NCBI RefSeq assembly: GCF_005222205.1 | Contig: NZ_CP032346.1 | Span: 787,001-851,000 of the forward strand | Direction: 5' to 3' | Length of the DNA: 64,000 nucleotides | From: Azospirillum brasilense | GTDB lineage: Bacteria > Pseudomonadota > Alphaproteobacteria > Azospirillales > Azospirillaceae | Shown here: one piece after another, positions 10,549-19,157 of the stretch | How positions within the stretch are numbered: the first letter of the stretch is position 1 | Layout of the letters: the number at the start of each line of letters is the position of its first letter | Position numbers and translations under genes: made by a program | Notes under the pieces: generated by a model | Told to the model about the DNA's origin: nothing | What the model saw: the letters and a program-made list of their open reading frames with translations, nothing else | The model's database searches: none

Positions 10549-12867
10549 TCAGTCCTCGCCGTCCTGCAGCGCCGGGGGACGCGGGGCGGCGTTGACCGGG
10601 GCGGCGAGCTGGGCGTCGACCACCGCCACCGCCGTCATGTTGACCAGACCGCGCGTGGTCACCGACGGGGTGACGATGTGCACGGGGCGCGCGGCGCCCA
10701 GCAGCATCGGCCCGACATTCTGCGCGTCAGCCATGATCTTCAGCATGTTGAAGGCGATGTTGGCGGCGTCCAGGGTCGGCATGACCAGCAGGTTCGCCTC
10801 GCCCTTCAGGCGGCTGTCGGGCAGCACGCCCTTGCGCAGCACCTCCGACAGGGCGGCGTCAGCGTGCATCTCGCCGTCCACCTCCAGGTCGGGCATCTCC
10901 TCGGCGATAAGCTGGTAGGCCAGACGCATCTTGCGGGCGGACGGGGTGTCCGCGCTGCCGAAGTTGGAGTGGGAGAGCAGCGCCACCTTCGGCTCGATGC
11001 CGAAGCGCTTCACCTCCTCCGCCGCCAGCCGGGCGATCTCGGCCACCTGCTCGGCGGTCGGGTCGGGGTTGACGTAGGTGTCGCAGATGAAGTGCGTGCC
11101 CTTCTGCGAAATCAGCCCGTTCATAGCGCCGGCGACCTTCACGCCCTTGCGCAGGCCGATCACGTCCATGACGTGGTTGAAGTGGTCGCCGTAGCGGCCC
11201 GAGGTGCCGCAGACCATGCCGTCGGCCTCGCCCCGGCGGACCATCAGCGCGCCGAAGACGGTCGGCTGGGTGCGCACGACGTTCAGCGCGTTGGCCGGCG
11301 ACACGCCGCGGCGGCCCATGAGCTGCCGGTAGACCTCGGCGTAATTGTGGCAGCGCAGGTCACGGGCGGCCTCGATCACCTCCACGTCCTTGCCGATGCG
11401 GATGCGCAGGCCCATGTCGGCGATCGTCCGCTCGATCACGTCGGCGCGGCCGAGCAGGACCGGATGGGCGATGCCGTCGTCCACCACCACCTGGGCGCAG
11501 CGCAGGACGCGCGGCTCCTCGCCCTCGGCGTAGACGATGCGCTTGGGGGCCGCCTTCGCCTTGGTGATGACCGGCTTCATGACGAGGCCGGAGCGGAAGA
11601 CATACTGGCCGAGGCTGTCGCGGTAGGCGCGGAAATCGACGATCGGCCGCGTCGCCACGCCCGATTCCATGGCGGCCTTGGCGACCGCCGACGACACCTC
11701 GATCACCAGACGCGGGTCGAAGGGCTTGGGCAGGATGTAGTCCGGACCGAAGCGCAGGTTCTCGCCGACATAGGCGGCGGCCACCACGTCCGACGGCTCG
11801 GCCTGGGCGAGGCTGGCCATGGCGTGGGTGGCGGCGATCTTCATCTCCTCGTTCACCGTCGTCGCGCCGACGTCGAGCGCGCCGCGGAAGATGAAGGGGA
11901 AGCAGAGGACGTTGTTGACCTGGTTCGGGAAGTCCGAGCGGCCCGTGGCGATGATGGCGTCGGGGCGGGCCTGCCGGGCGAGGTCCGGCATGATCTCCGG
12001 CTCCGGGTTGGCCAGCGCCAGCACCAGCGGCTTGTCGGCCATGCGGGCCAGCATCTCCGGCTTCAGCACCTTGGCGCCCGACAGGCCGAGGAAGATGTCC
12101 GCCCCGTCGATGACGTCGTTCAGGACGCGGGCGTCCGTCTCCTGCGCGTAGGCGTCCTTGTAGGGGTTCATCTCCTCGTTGCGACCCTTGTGGACCACGC
12201 CGATGCGGTCGACCAGCCAGACGTTCTCGCGCTTGACGCCCAGGCTGAGCATCAGGTCCAGGCAGGCGATGCCCGCGGCCCCGCCGCCGGTGGAGACGAC
12301 CTTGACCGTGGAGATATCCTTGCCGACCAGCTTCAGCCCGTTGAGGACGGCCGCACCCACCACGATGGCGGTGCCGTGCTGGTCGTCGTGGAAGACCGGG
12401 ATCTTCATCCGCTCGCGGCAGCGGCGCTCCACCTCGAAGCAGGCGGGGGCGGCGATGTCTTCCAGGTTGATGGCGCCGAAGGTCGGCTCCAGCCGGACGA
12501 TGGTGTCGACCAGACCGTCGACGTCCTTCTCGTTCAGCTCCAGGTCGAAGCAGTCGATGCCGGCGAACTTCTTGAAGAGGACGGCCTTGCCCTCCATAAC
12601 GGGCTTGGCGGCCATCGGACCGATGTCGCCCAGGCCCAGCACCGCCGTGCCGTTGGTGATGACCGCGACGAGGTTCGCGCGGGCCGTCAGCTCCGCGGCC
12701 TGGGCCGGGTCGGCTGCGATGGCGCTGGACGCCGCGGCCACGCCCGGCGAGTAGGCCAGCGCGAGGTCGCGCTGGTTCGCCATGGGCTTGGTGGCGACGA
12801 TCGCCAACTTACCGGGCTTCGGATTCCGGTGGTACTCAAGCGCCATCGCGTCGAAGTCGCCGGACAT
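10549..12867 (-). CDS. maeB: NADP-type malic enzyme fused to phosphotransacetylase-like domain
   Basis: Oxidative decarboxylation of malate to pyruvate. The 772-aa length matches the bacterial MaeB class (E. coli 759). The malic enzyme part (about residues 1-430) carries [11 protein letters not shown] near the N-terminus, the divalent-metal/NAD region [11 protein letters not shown], and [14 protein letters not shown] of the Rossmann fold. The C-terminal part (about 440-755) is the phosphotransacetylase-like regulatory domain, which in MaeB proteins generally lacks catalytic activity and senses acetyl-CoA. It starts at ATG 12867 behind GGAGAGGA. It lies next to dctA on the same strand, which fits growth on C4-dicarboxylates: malate imported by DctA can be turned into pyruvate by this enzyme. 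Confidence 0.96.
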   Translation of the reverse strand: MSGDFDAMALEYHRNPKPGKLAIVATKPMANQRDLALAYSPGVAAASSAIAADPAQAAELTARANLVAVITNGTAVLGLGDIGPMAAKPVMEGKAVLFKKFAGIDCFDLELNEKDVDGLVDTIVRLEPTFGAINLEDIAAPACFEVERRCRERMKIPVFHDDQHGTAIVVGAAVLNGLKLVGKDISTVKVVSTGGGAAGIACLDLMLSLGVKRENVWLVDRIGVVHKGRNEEMNPYKDAYAQETDARVLNDVIDGADIFLGLSGAKVLKPEMLARMADKPLVLALANPEPEIMPDLARQARPDAIIATGRSDFPNQVNNVLCFPFIFRGALDVGATTVNEEMKIAATHAMASLAQAEPSDVVAAAYVGENLRFGPDYILPKPFDPRLVIEVSSAVAKAAMESGVATRPIVDFRAYRDSLGQYVFRSGLVMKPVITKAKAAPKRIVYAEGEEPRVLRCAQVVVDDGIAHPVLLGRADVIERTIADMGLRIRIGKDVEVIEAARDLRCHNYAEVYRQLMGRRGVSPANALNVVRTQPTVFGALMVRRGEADGMVCGTSGRYGDHFNHVMDVIGLRKGVKVAGAMNGLISQKGTHFICDTYVNPDPTAEQVAEIARLAAEEVKRFGIEPKVALLSHSNFGSADTPSARKMRLAYQLIAEEMPDLEVDGEMHADAALSEVLRKGVLPDSRLKGEANLLVMPTLDAANIAFNMLKIMADAQNVGPMLLGAARPVHIVTPSVTTRGLVNMTAVAVVDAQLAAPVNAAPRPPALQDGED

Positions 12868-12963
12868 ACGTCCTCTCCCCTTTTAACTTGATTTCAGTTA
12901 ATTTGCCGAACGACGAACTGTTTCCCCTCCGGCTTATACCCGAATTGTCCGGGCACCGGAATG

Positions 12964-12997
12964 GGAAAGGGGCAGCCCGCGGCGGACCGCCCCTTCC
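12964..12997 (-). terminator. Probable terminator downstream of dctA
   Basis: On the minus strand AAGGGGC and GCCCCTT close a GC-rich loop, followed by a short T tract (TTTCCC). It lies about 45 bp past the dctA stop and before the maeB start, so dctA and maeB probably have separate transcripts. Confidence 0.6.
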
Positions 12998-13042
12998 TTT
13001 TCACCCCCTGGAACGGGGGCCGGACCGGAGGCCGGACCCGCG

Positions 13043-14344
13043 TCAGATGCGGGCCAGGGCCGGCTCCTTGAAGTGCTCCTGGTACTCGGCGACCGCCTTG
13101 CTCTCGTCGAACTCGCCTTCCATCTTGGCAACCACGATGGTGGCGACGCCGTTGCCGATCAGGTTGGTGATGGCGCGGGCTTCCGACATGAAGCGGTCCA
13201 CACCCAGCAGCAGCGCCAGACCTTCGATCGGCAGGTGGCCGGTGGCCGAGAGCGTGGCCGCCAGCGTCACGAAGCCGCCGCCGGTGACCGCCGCCGCACC
13301 CTTCGAGGTCAGCATCAGCAGGCCGAGGATGGTGAGCTGCTGCCAGATCGTCAGGTCGATGTTGAAGGCCTGGGCGATGAAGATCGCGGCCATCGACAGG
13401 TAGATCGAGGTGCCGTCGAGGTTGAACGAGTAGCCGGTGGGGATGACGAGGCCGACGACGTGCTTGGAGCAGCCGAACTTCTGCATCTTCTCCATCATGC
13501 GCGGCAGCACGGACTCCGACGAGGAGGTGCCGAGCACGATCAGCAGCTCGTCCTTGATGTAGCGCAGGAAGGTCAGGAGGCTGAAGTTGTACAGGCGGGC
13601 GATGCTGCCCAGCACGACGAAGACGAACAGCGCCATCGTGATGTAGACCGCCGCCATGAGCTGGCCGAGCGAGGTCAGCGACGACACGCCGTACTTGCCG
13701 ATGGTGAAGGACATCGCGCCGAAGGCGCCCAGCGGGGCGACGCGCATCAGGATGCCGATCACGCCGAACAGGGCGTGCGACACCTTCTCGAACAGGTCCT
13801 CGACGACCTTGCCCTTCTGGCCCATGGCGGACAGCGCGACGCCGAAGATCACCGCGAAGAACAGGATCTGCAGCATGTCGCCCTTGACGAAGGCGCCCAC
13901 GACGTTGTCCGGGACGATGTTGACCAGGAAGTCGATGGTGGTGTGGTTCTGCGCCTCGGTCGCGTATTTGGCGACGGCGTCGGCCTTCAGCGAACCGGCC
14001 TGGATGTTCATCCCCGAGCCCGGCTTCACGAGGTTGACGACCAGCAGGCCGAGCCCCAGGGCGAAGGTGGTGACGATCTCGAAGTACAGGATCGCCTTGC
14101 CGCCGACCTTGCCGACCTTCTTCATGTCGCCGATCGAGGAGATGCCGGTGACCACGGTCAGAAAGACGATCGGGCCGATGACCATCTTGATCATCTTGAT
14201 GAAGACGTCGCCCAGGGGCTTCATCTGCACCGCAAGAGCCGGATAGAAATGGCCAAGCAGAATGCCGATGGTGATCGCGGTCAGAACCTGGACGGTCAGG
14301 TTCGTGTAGAATGGCTTTTTCTGGGGCTGCCCTTGGGCCTGCAT
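13043..14344 (-). CDS. dctA: C4-dicarboxylate:cation symporter
   Basis: Inner-membrane carrier of the DAACS (glutamate-transporter-fold) family importing succinate, fumarate and malate; 433 aa, near the usual 420-450. The hairpin-1 serine motif is readable as [10 protein letters not shown], and the TM7 substrate/cation motif as [12 protein letters not shown]. The ATG at 14344 follows GAGGAGA. It is divergent from dctBD, and the intergenic region contains a sigma-54 promoter and DctD-type palindromes reading toward dctA, so control by phosphorylated DctD is very likely. Confidence 0.97.
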   Translation of the reverse strand: MQAQGQPQKKPFYTNLTVQVLTAITIGILLGHFYPALAVQMKPLGDVFIKMIKMVIGPIVFLTVVTGISSIGDMKKVGKVGGKAILYFEIVTTFALGLGLLVVNLVKPGSGMNIQAGSLKADAVAKYATEAQNHTTIDFLVNIVPDNVVGAFVKGDMLQILFFAVIFGVALSAMGQKGKVVEDLFEKVSHALFGVIGILMRVAPLGAFGAMSFTIGKYGVSSLTSLGQLMAAVYITMALFVFVVLGSIARLYNFSLLTFLRYIKDELLIVLGTSSSESVLPRMMEKMQKFGCSKHVVGLVIPTGYSFNLDGTSIYLSMAAIFIAQAFNIDLTIWQQLTILGLLMLTSKGAAAVTGGGFVTLAATLSATGHLPIEGLALLLGVDRFMSEARAITNLIGNGVATIVVAKMEGEFDESKAVAEYQEHFKEPALARI

Positions 14345-14425
14345 GATCGTCTCCTCGTGGCGTTCCTGAAATGGGCTGCCGCTCTTGTCTCGCGGTCGGC
14401 GGCCTGCCCGTCATGGCCCTCATTA

Positions 14426-14441
14426 AGCAAGCCGTGTGCCA
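14426..14441 (-). promoter_or_regulatory. Sigma-54 promoter of dctA
   Basis: Minus-strand TGGCAC-ACGGC-TTGCT matches the -24/-12 consensus TGGCAC-N5-TTGCW exactly. It lies about 82 bp upstream of the dctA ATG, in the usual range for rhizobial dctA promoters. Confidence 0.93.
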
Positions 14442-14480
14442 AGAATAAAAACGAGCAATCGCAGCGCTCTGACGAAGCGC

Positions 14481-14533
14481 GTGGGTCAGAATCCGCACGA
14501 CAGGGGCGGAATCCATGTGCGAAAATCCGCACA
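14481..14533 (-). promoter_or_regulatory. Tandem DctD upstream activator sites
   Basis: A near-perfect dyad TGTGCG-AAAATC-CGCACA lies at 14516-14533, and a weaker one, GTGGGT...TCCGCAC, at 14481-14498. They start about 35 bp apart, 40-90 bp upstream of the dctA -24 element. Paired dyads of this type are the known binding sites of DctD upstream of rhizobial dctA. The stronger site is also within 60 bp of the dctB start. Confidence 0.8.
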
Positions 14534-14573
14534 TCGAGACCTCTTGTTGCGGCGCAACATGAATTGAGGACCG

Positions 14574-16403
14574 TTGGTTAGGATCGCCCCCACCCGCTGG
14601 ACATTTTCGCAAAGCCGCGACTGGGTCGCCCGGCGGGCGTCCGGCCTGTTCGCCCGTCCGCGGCGGGTGATGCTGGCCGTGCTGGTCGTCGGCATGCCGC
14701 TGGCCGCGGCGGTGGCGGCGGGTCTGGCGGCCGACAACGCCGGCGAGTCCCTGCGCGAACAGGGCTCGGCGCAGCTGTCACTCTACGAATCCAACCTGCG
14801 CACGGAGTTGGAGCGCCACGCCGCCGTACCGATGGTGCTCGCCCACGACCAGGAGGTCGCCGACCTGCTGCGCGACCCCAGCCCGGAGCGGGTGGACCAC
14901 CTGAACCGCAAGCTGGAGGCCATCGCGGCGACGCTGAAGGCGTCGGCCCTCTATGTGATGAACGCGGCGGGCACCACCGTCGCGGCCAGCAACTGGAACG
15001 CCGCTCCCAGCTTCGTCGGGCAGAATTTCAGCTACCGCCCCTATTTCCAGTCGGCCATGGAGCGGGGGGAAGGGCATCATTTCGCGCTCGGCACCACCTC
15101 GCTCGTCCCCGGCTACTACACGGCGCAGCGGGTGGTGGCGGAAAACCGCACAGACGGGCGGGCAGGCGACCGGGGGGCCGGCGTCGTGGTCCTGAAGGTC
15201 GGTTTCCAGGAGCTGGAACGCGCCTGGTCGCACGGCCAGGAAAAGGTTCTGGTCTCAGACCGCGACGGCGTCGTCTTCATCACCAACGTGGAGGGCTGGC
15301 GCTACAACGCCCTGCCCCGCCGCCTGCCGGTCACGCTGCCCGCGGCGGCGGTCCCAGCGACCGAGGAGATCCCCACCCTGCCCTGGGCCTTCGGCGGGGC
15401 GTCCGACCGCATCACGCTGCGGGAGGGCAACGCGGAGCGGCGCTACCTCCTGCAATCCGCCGCGGTGCCCGGCGGCGACTGGACGATCCACGCCCTGACC
15501 AGCCTCGCCCCGGTCGCCACCCGCGCCCAGCAGGCCGGGCTGCTCGCCGCCGCGGTGGTGGCGCTGGCCGCCCTGACCGGCCACGCGCTGGCCCAGCGCC
15601 GCCTGAACCTCGTGGAGCGGCTGGCCCTGCAGGAGGAGGCGCGGGCCGAGCTGGAGCGCCGCGTGGCCGCCGCCACGGCGGAGCTGCGCGCCACCGAGAA
15701 CGAGCTCACCCAGGCGGCGAAGCTGGCGGCGCTGGGCCAGATGTCGGCGGCCATGGCCCACGAGATCAACCAGCCGCTCGCCGCCATCCGCAGCTTCGCC
15801 GACAACGCGGTGGTGCTGCTGGAGCGCGGGCGGCCGGACTCGGTGCGCGACAATCTGGCGGAGATCGCCGACCTGACCGACCGCATGGCCGCCATCACCC
15901 GCAGCCTGAAGGGCTTCGCGCGGCGCGCCTCGGGCACGCTGGGCGCGGTGTCCGCCGCCGCCGCCGTCGGACAGGCGTTGGCCTTGCTGGAGGCCCGTCT
16001 GCGCCGCGATTCCGTGACGGTGGACACCGATCTGCCCGCCGGCCCCCTGCTGGTCACCGGCGAGGACGTGCGGTTGCAGCAGGTGCTGGTCAACCTGATC
16101 GGCAACGCCGCCGACGCCATGCGCGCCTCCCCCCACCGCCATGTCCGGATCGCCCTGGCCGAGGAGGGGGAGGAGGCGGTGCTGACCGTCCGCGACAGCG
16201 GCCCCGGCATCGCGGAGGCCGACCTGCCGCGCATCTTCGTGCCCTTCTTCACGACCAAGGAGGCGGGCGACGGGCTCGGCCTCGGCCTGTCGATCAGCCA
16301 CGGCATCGTCGAGGATTTCGGCGGCAGCCTGACCGCCGCCAACCACCCGGAGGGCGGCGCCCTCTTCACCATCCGCCTCAAGCGCAGGGATATCCAGACA
16401 TGA
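14574..16403 (+). CDS. dctB: C4-dicarboxylate sensor histidine kinase
   Basis: Membrane sensor kinase of 609 aa that detects external C4-dicarboxylates and phosphorylates DctD. It has transmembrane segment 1 near residues 33-53, a periplasmic double-PAS-like (dCache) region to about 310, and transmembrane segment 2 near 315-335. A coiled-coil/HisKA region follows with H396 in AMAHEINQPLAAIRSF, then the HATPase_c domain with N, G1 (DSGPGI) and G2 (DGLGLGLS) boxes. The start is an unusual TTG at 14574, preceded at only three bases by TTGAGGA. No better start lies upstream of the first membrane helix, so initiation is uncertain. Its stop overlaps the dctD ATG by four bases. Confidence 0.94.
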   Translation: MVRIAPTRWTFSQSRDWVARRASGLFARPRRVMLAVLVVGMPLAAAVAAGLAADNAGESLREQGSAQLSLYESNLRTELERHAAVPMVLAHDQEVADLLRDPSPERVDHLNRKLEAIAATLKASALYVMNAAGTTVAASNWNAAPSFVGQNFSYRPYFQSAMERGEGHHFALGTTSLVPGYYTAQRVVAENRTDGRAGDRGAGVVVLKVGFQELERAWSHGQEKVLVSDRDGVVFITNVEGWRYNALPRRLPVTLPAAAVPATEEIPTLPWAFGGASDRITLREGNAERRYLLQSAAVPGGDWTIHALTSLAPVATRAQQAGLLAAAVVALAALTGHALAQRRLNLVERLALQEEARAELERRVAAATAELRATENELTQAAKLAALGQMSAAMAHEINQPLAAIRSFADNAVVLLERGRPDSVRDNLAEIADLTDRMAAITRSLKGFARRASGTLGAVSAAAAVGQALALLEARLRRDSVTVDTDLPAGPLLVTGEDVRLQQVLVNLIGNAADAMRASPHRHVRIALAEEGEEAVLTVRDSGPGIAEADLPRIFVPFFTTKEAGDGLGLGLSISHGIVEDFGGSLTAANHPEGGALFTIRLKRRDIQT

Positions 16404-17779
16404 CGACCGGCAGCATCGCCCCGGGCGGCTCCGTCCTCTTCGTGGATGACGAGCGGTCCGTCCGCCTCGCCGGGCAGCAGGCGCTGGAACTGGCGGGCTT
16501 CGACGTAACCGCCTGCGACGGGGCGGAGCGCGCGCTGCGCCATCTCGGCCGCGACTGGCCGGGCGCCCTGGTCACCGACGTGCGCATGCCGCAGATCGAC
16601 GGGCTGGAGCTGATGGAGCGCGCGCTGGCGCTGGACCCCGAACTGCCGGTCATCCTGATCACCGGCCACGGCGACGTGCCGATGGCGGTGGAGGCGATGC
16701 GGCGCGGCGCCTACGACTTCCTGGAAAAGCCCTTCCCCTCCGACCGGCTGGTCGAGGTGACTCGGCGCGCGGTGGAGAAGCGCCGCCTGGTGCTGGAGAA
16801 CCGGCGCCTGCGCGACCAGCTGGCTGGGCTGCCCGCCGGGGAGGCCTCGCCCATCGTCGGGCGGACGCCGGGGATCGAGCGGCTGCGCAGCGCCATCGCC
16901 GCGGTGGCCGACACCGACGCCGACGTGCTGGTGCTGGGCGAGACCGGCACCGGCAAGGAGATGGTCGCCCGCGCCCTCCACGCCGGCAGCGGCCGGCGCA
17001 AGCACCCCTTCGTCGCCCTGAACTGCGGCGCGATGCCCGAAGCGATTTTCGAGAGCGAGCTGTTCGGGCACGAGGCCGGGGCCTTCACCGGGGCCGGCAA
17101 GCGCCGCGTCGGGCGCATCGAACACGCCAGCGGCGGGACCCTCTTCCTCGACGAGATCGAGAGCATGCCGCTGTCGCTCCAGGTCAAGTTGCTGCGCGTG
17201 ATCCAGGAGCGGGTGGTGGAGCCGCTCGGCTCGAACGAGCTGATCCCCGTGGACCTGCGCGTCGTCGCCGCGACCAAGGTGGACCTGCGCAAGGCGGCCA
17301 GCGAGGGCAAGTTCCGCGAGGACCTCTATTACCGGCTCAACGTCGTCGTGGTGACCATCCCGCCGCTGCGCGACCGCCGCGACGACATCCCCCTGCTGTT
17401 CCAGCATTTCGTCGTCCAGGCCGCCGCCCGCTACAACCGCGAGCCCCGGGCTCCCAGCCCGGCGCAGGTGCAGCGGCTGGCGGCCCATGACTGGCCGGGC
17501 AACGTCCGCGAACTGCGCAACGCCGCCGACCGCTTCGTCCTCGGGCTGGATGACGCGCTGTCCGCGGTGGGCGGCACCGCTCCGGCGATGGCGGCGGGCC
17601 GCAGCGGCCTGTCGCTGGCGGAGCAGGTGGACCTGTTCGAGAAGAGCCTGATCGAAAGCGAGCTGGCCCGCTGCAAAGGCAGCGTGAAGGCCGCCATCGA
17701 GGCGCTGAACATTCCCCGCAAGACCTTCTACGACAAGCTGAAGCGCTACGGCCTCAGCCGCGAGGATTTCGTGGAGTGA
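16400..17779 (+). CDS. dctD: Sigma-54-dependent response regulator of C4-dicarboxylate transport
   Basis: NtrC-family activator of 459 aa. The receiver domain (about residues 10-125) has acidic pocket D16/D17, phospho-acceptor D60 in VTDVRMP and a lysine in EKPFP. The AAA+ domain carries [14 protein letters not shown] and [10 protein letters not shown]. The C-terminal Fis-type helix-turn-helix ends in IPRKTFYDKLKRYG. It is translationally coupled to dctB by an ATGA overlap. The expected target is the dctA promoter at 14426-14441 via the palindromes at 14481-14533. Confidence 0.96.
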   Translation: MTTGSIAPGGSVLFVDDERSVRLAGQQALELAGFDVTACDGAERALRHLGRDWPGALVTDVRMPQIDGLELMERALALDPELPVILITGHGDVPMAVEAMRRGAYDFLEKPFPSDRLVEVTRRAVEKRRLVLENRRLRDQLAGLPAGEASPIVGRTPGIERLRSAIAAVADTDADVLVLGETGTGKEMVARALHAGSGRRKHPFVALNCGAMPEAIFESELFGHEAGAFTGAGKRRVGRIEHASGGTLFLDEIESMPLSLQVKLLRVIQERVVEPLGSNELIPVDLRVVAATKVDLRKAASEGKFREDLYYRLNVVVVTIPPLRDRRDDIPLLFQHFVVQAAARYNREPRAPSPAQVQRLAAHDWPGNVRELRNAADRFVLGLDDALSAVGGTAPAMAAGRSGLSLAEQVDLFEKSLIESELARCKGSVKAAIEALNIPRKTFYDKLKRYGLSREDFVE

Positions 17780-17786
17780 GTGGCCG

Positions 17787-18479
17787 TCATTCCGCGGCCA
17801 GGGCGTGGGCGAAGGTCTCCACCCCCTGCACGCCGGCCTCGCTCAGCCCGTAGGTGCCTTTGGCGATGCGCTCGAACCAGCCGTAGACGTTGCGCTGGAG
17901 GATGGCCGCAGCGTCCTTCGGCGCCCCGGCGGCGCGCAGCGCCTTCAGGGACAGAGGCCCGGCGGCCAGCAGCCGGGCGCAGCGCAGCGCGTCCTGGCGG
18001 TAGGCGGTGACGATGGGCACGCGGGTGGAGCCGCCGCGGTTGGGATCGCCCCGGCGCCGCGCGTGCTCTCCCAACAGGCGGGCGGTGCGCGTCTTGTCCT
18101 TGCGCGGGCTGTAGGGAACGGGGTCGAGCAGAACCTCCACCTCATGCCCCGCGGCCCGGCCGGTGTCGACGATCAGCAGCCCGACGCCCAGCCGCCGGCA
18201 CAGCTTGCGCACGCCGCTGTCGTGGGGCGACGCGCCGCTGGCCTTGCGCCCCGGCTGCGGCACGGCGAGATAGACGGTGTCGGTCAGGGCGAGCCGGTCC
18301 ACCCCCTGTAGCAGCAGGTCCAGAGTGAAGCGCTTCTTCAACTCGACGATCAGCGGCGGCTCGGCCCCGCGCACCGCGACGAGGTCGCAGCCGTGGATCT
18401 CGGCCTTCACATCGTAGCCCTGGGCTTCGAGGAAGGCCTTGACGGGGGCGTAGAGGTCGGTTTCGGCGGTGATGGACAT
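17787..18479 (-). CDS. DUF2161 family PD-(D/E)XK-fold protein
   Basis: A 230-aa protein of the DUF2161 family, annotated in databases as a putative PD-(D/E)XK-type phosphodiesterase. The nuclease-like core is visible as CDLVAVRG followed by PLIVELKKRF (D...E-x-K) near residues 31-52. The C-terminal half is helical and basic, probably winged-helix-like. Function is unknown. It is convergent with dctD and lies just downstream of ccdAB on the same strand (20 bp gap), so it might be cotranscribed with the toxin-antitoxin genes; no functional link is known. Confidence 0.85.
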   Translation of the reverse strand: MSITAETDLYAPVKAFLEAQGYDVKAEIHGCDLVAVRGAEPPLIVELKKRFTLDLLLQGVDRLALTDTVYLAVPQPGRKASGASPHDSGVRKLCRRLGVGLLIVDTGRAAGHEVEVLLDPVPYSPRKDKTRTARLLGEHARRRGDPNRGGSTRVPIVTAYRQDALRCARLLAAGPLSLKALRAAGAPKDAAAILQRNVYGWFERIAKGTYGLSEAGVQGVETFAHALAAE

Positions 18480-18499
18480 GGGGTGTAACGTTCAACCGC

Positions 18500-18820
18500 T
18501 TACAAATCGCCGGTCAGCACGTCAATGGCTCGCCGGACATCGTGATGCCGACTGGACATGTTCATCACCACGTCGCCGATGTCGGTCACCGGAATGCCCG
18601 CGATCTGCGACGTCATGGCAACCAGTTGCTCGCCCTGAATATCGAACACCGGCATCACATCACGAATGGGTGTTCCCGCTTCCGACGCACGAACGAGAGG
18701 GATGACGACGCGCGTGGAACGCACCGCCACATGATTCCCCTGAACGACGAGAAGAAACGGAACTGGATGGTCCGGTCGGCCGACCGCATCTGGATTCCGG
18801 CAGACATCTAGGAAACGCAT
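18500..18820 (-). CDS. ccdB: CcdB-family toxin
   Basis: A 106-aa protein of the CcdB family, whose plasmid member poisons DNA gyrase. The N-terminal FLDVCRNPD and the SRHHDVRRAID segment near the C-terminus match the family. It differs from F-plasmid CcdB in lacking the terminal Trp-Gly-Ile; it ends in LTGDL and contains no tryptophan at all. Gyrase poisoning therefore cannot be assumed. Its ATG overlaps the ccdA stop by one base (TGATG), the standard coupled antitoxin-toxin layout. Confidence 0.88.
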   Translation of the reverse strand: MRFLDVCRNPDAVGRPDHPVPFLLVVQGNHVAVRSTRVVIPLVRASEAGTPIRDVMPVFDIQGEQLVAMTSQIAGIPVTDIGDVVMNMSSRHHDVRRAIDVLTGDL

Positions 18821-19056
18821 CAGAACATCCGCTTCCCGGTGCTGAACACGCCGTGCTTTTCCACATAGGAATCGTAGGCATCAAAGGCCGAACGGTTTTC
18901 TTCGATCCAGCGCTCCCGCTTCGCGTCCTTCACCGACTGCTCAACGGCGGCTTCGAAGACTTGCGACAGGTTGATACCCAAGCTCTTCGCTTCGGCGATC
19001 AGATCGGGCCGGGCCGAGACGTTGGTGGGCTTCCTCTGGACTGATCCGCGCGCCAT
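18820..19056 (-). CDS. ccdA: CcdA-family antitoxin
   Basis: A 78-aa antitoxin. The N-terminal part (about residues 1-35) fits the ribbon-helix-helix DNA-binding domain (KPTNVSARPDLIAEAKSLGINLSQVFE). The charged C-terminal tail (KRERWIEENRSAFDAYDSYVEK, in part) is the usual toxin-wrapping segment of CcdA. The ATG at 19056 follows GGGGAG; an upstream ATG would start inside the operator and is rejected. It likely represses its own operon through the palindrome at 19073-19103. Confidence 0.92.
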   Translation of the reverse strand: MARGSVQRKPTNVSARPDLIAEAKSLGINLSQVFEAAVEQSVKDAKRERWIEENRSAFDAYDSYVEKHGVFSTGKRMF

Positions 19057-19072
19057 GGACACTCCCCACGAA

Positions 19073-19103
19073 AAAACATGCGCAAACACTATGCGCATGT
19101 TTT
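19073..19103 (-). promoter_or_regulatory. Operator palindrome of ccdAB
   Basis: Perfect 12-base arms, AAAACATGCGCA and TGCGCATGTTTT, separated by 7 bases. It begins about 16 bp upstream of the ccdA ATG on the coding strand. This is a likely ribbon-helix-helix target of the CcdA(B) complex, overlapping the promoter. Confidence 0.8.
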
Positions 19104-19157
19104 CTCAAGGCGTCCAGTCCCCGCTGGGAGAGAGCGAGGCCGGCTTCTCCGCTTCGC

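Noticed and set aside
10285-12891. Very long open frame antisense to the malic enzyme gene
   Set aside because: Shadow of the high-GC third-position pattern; no recognisable domain, whereas maeB is complete.
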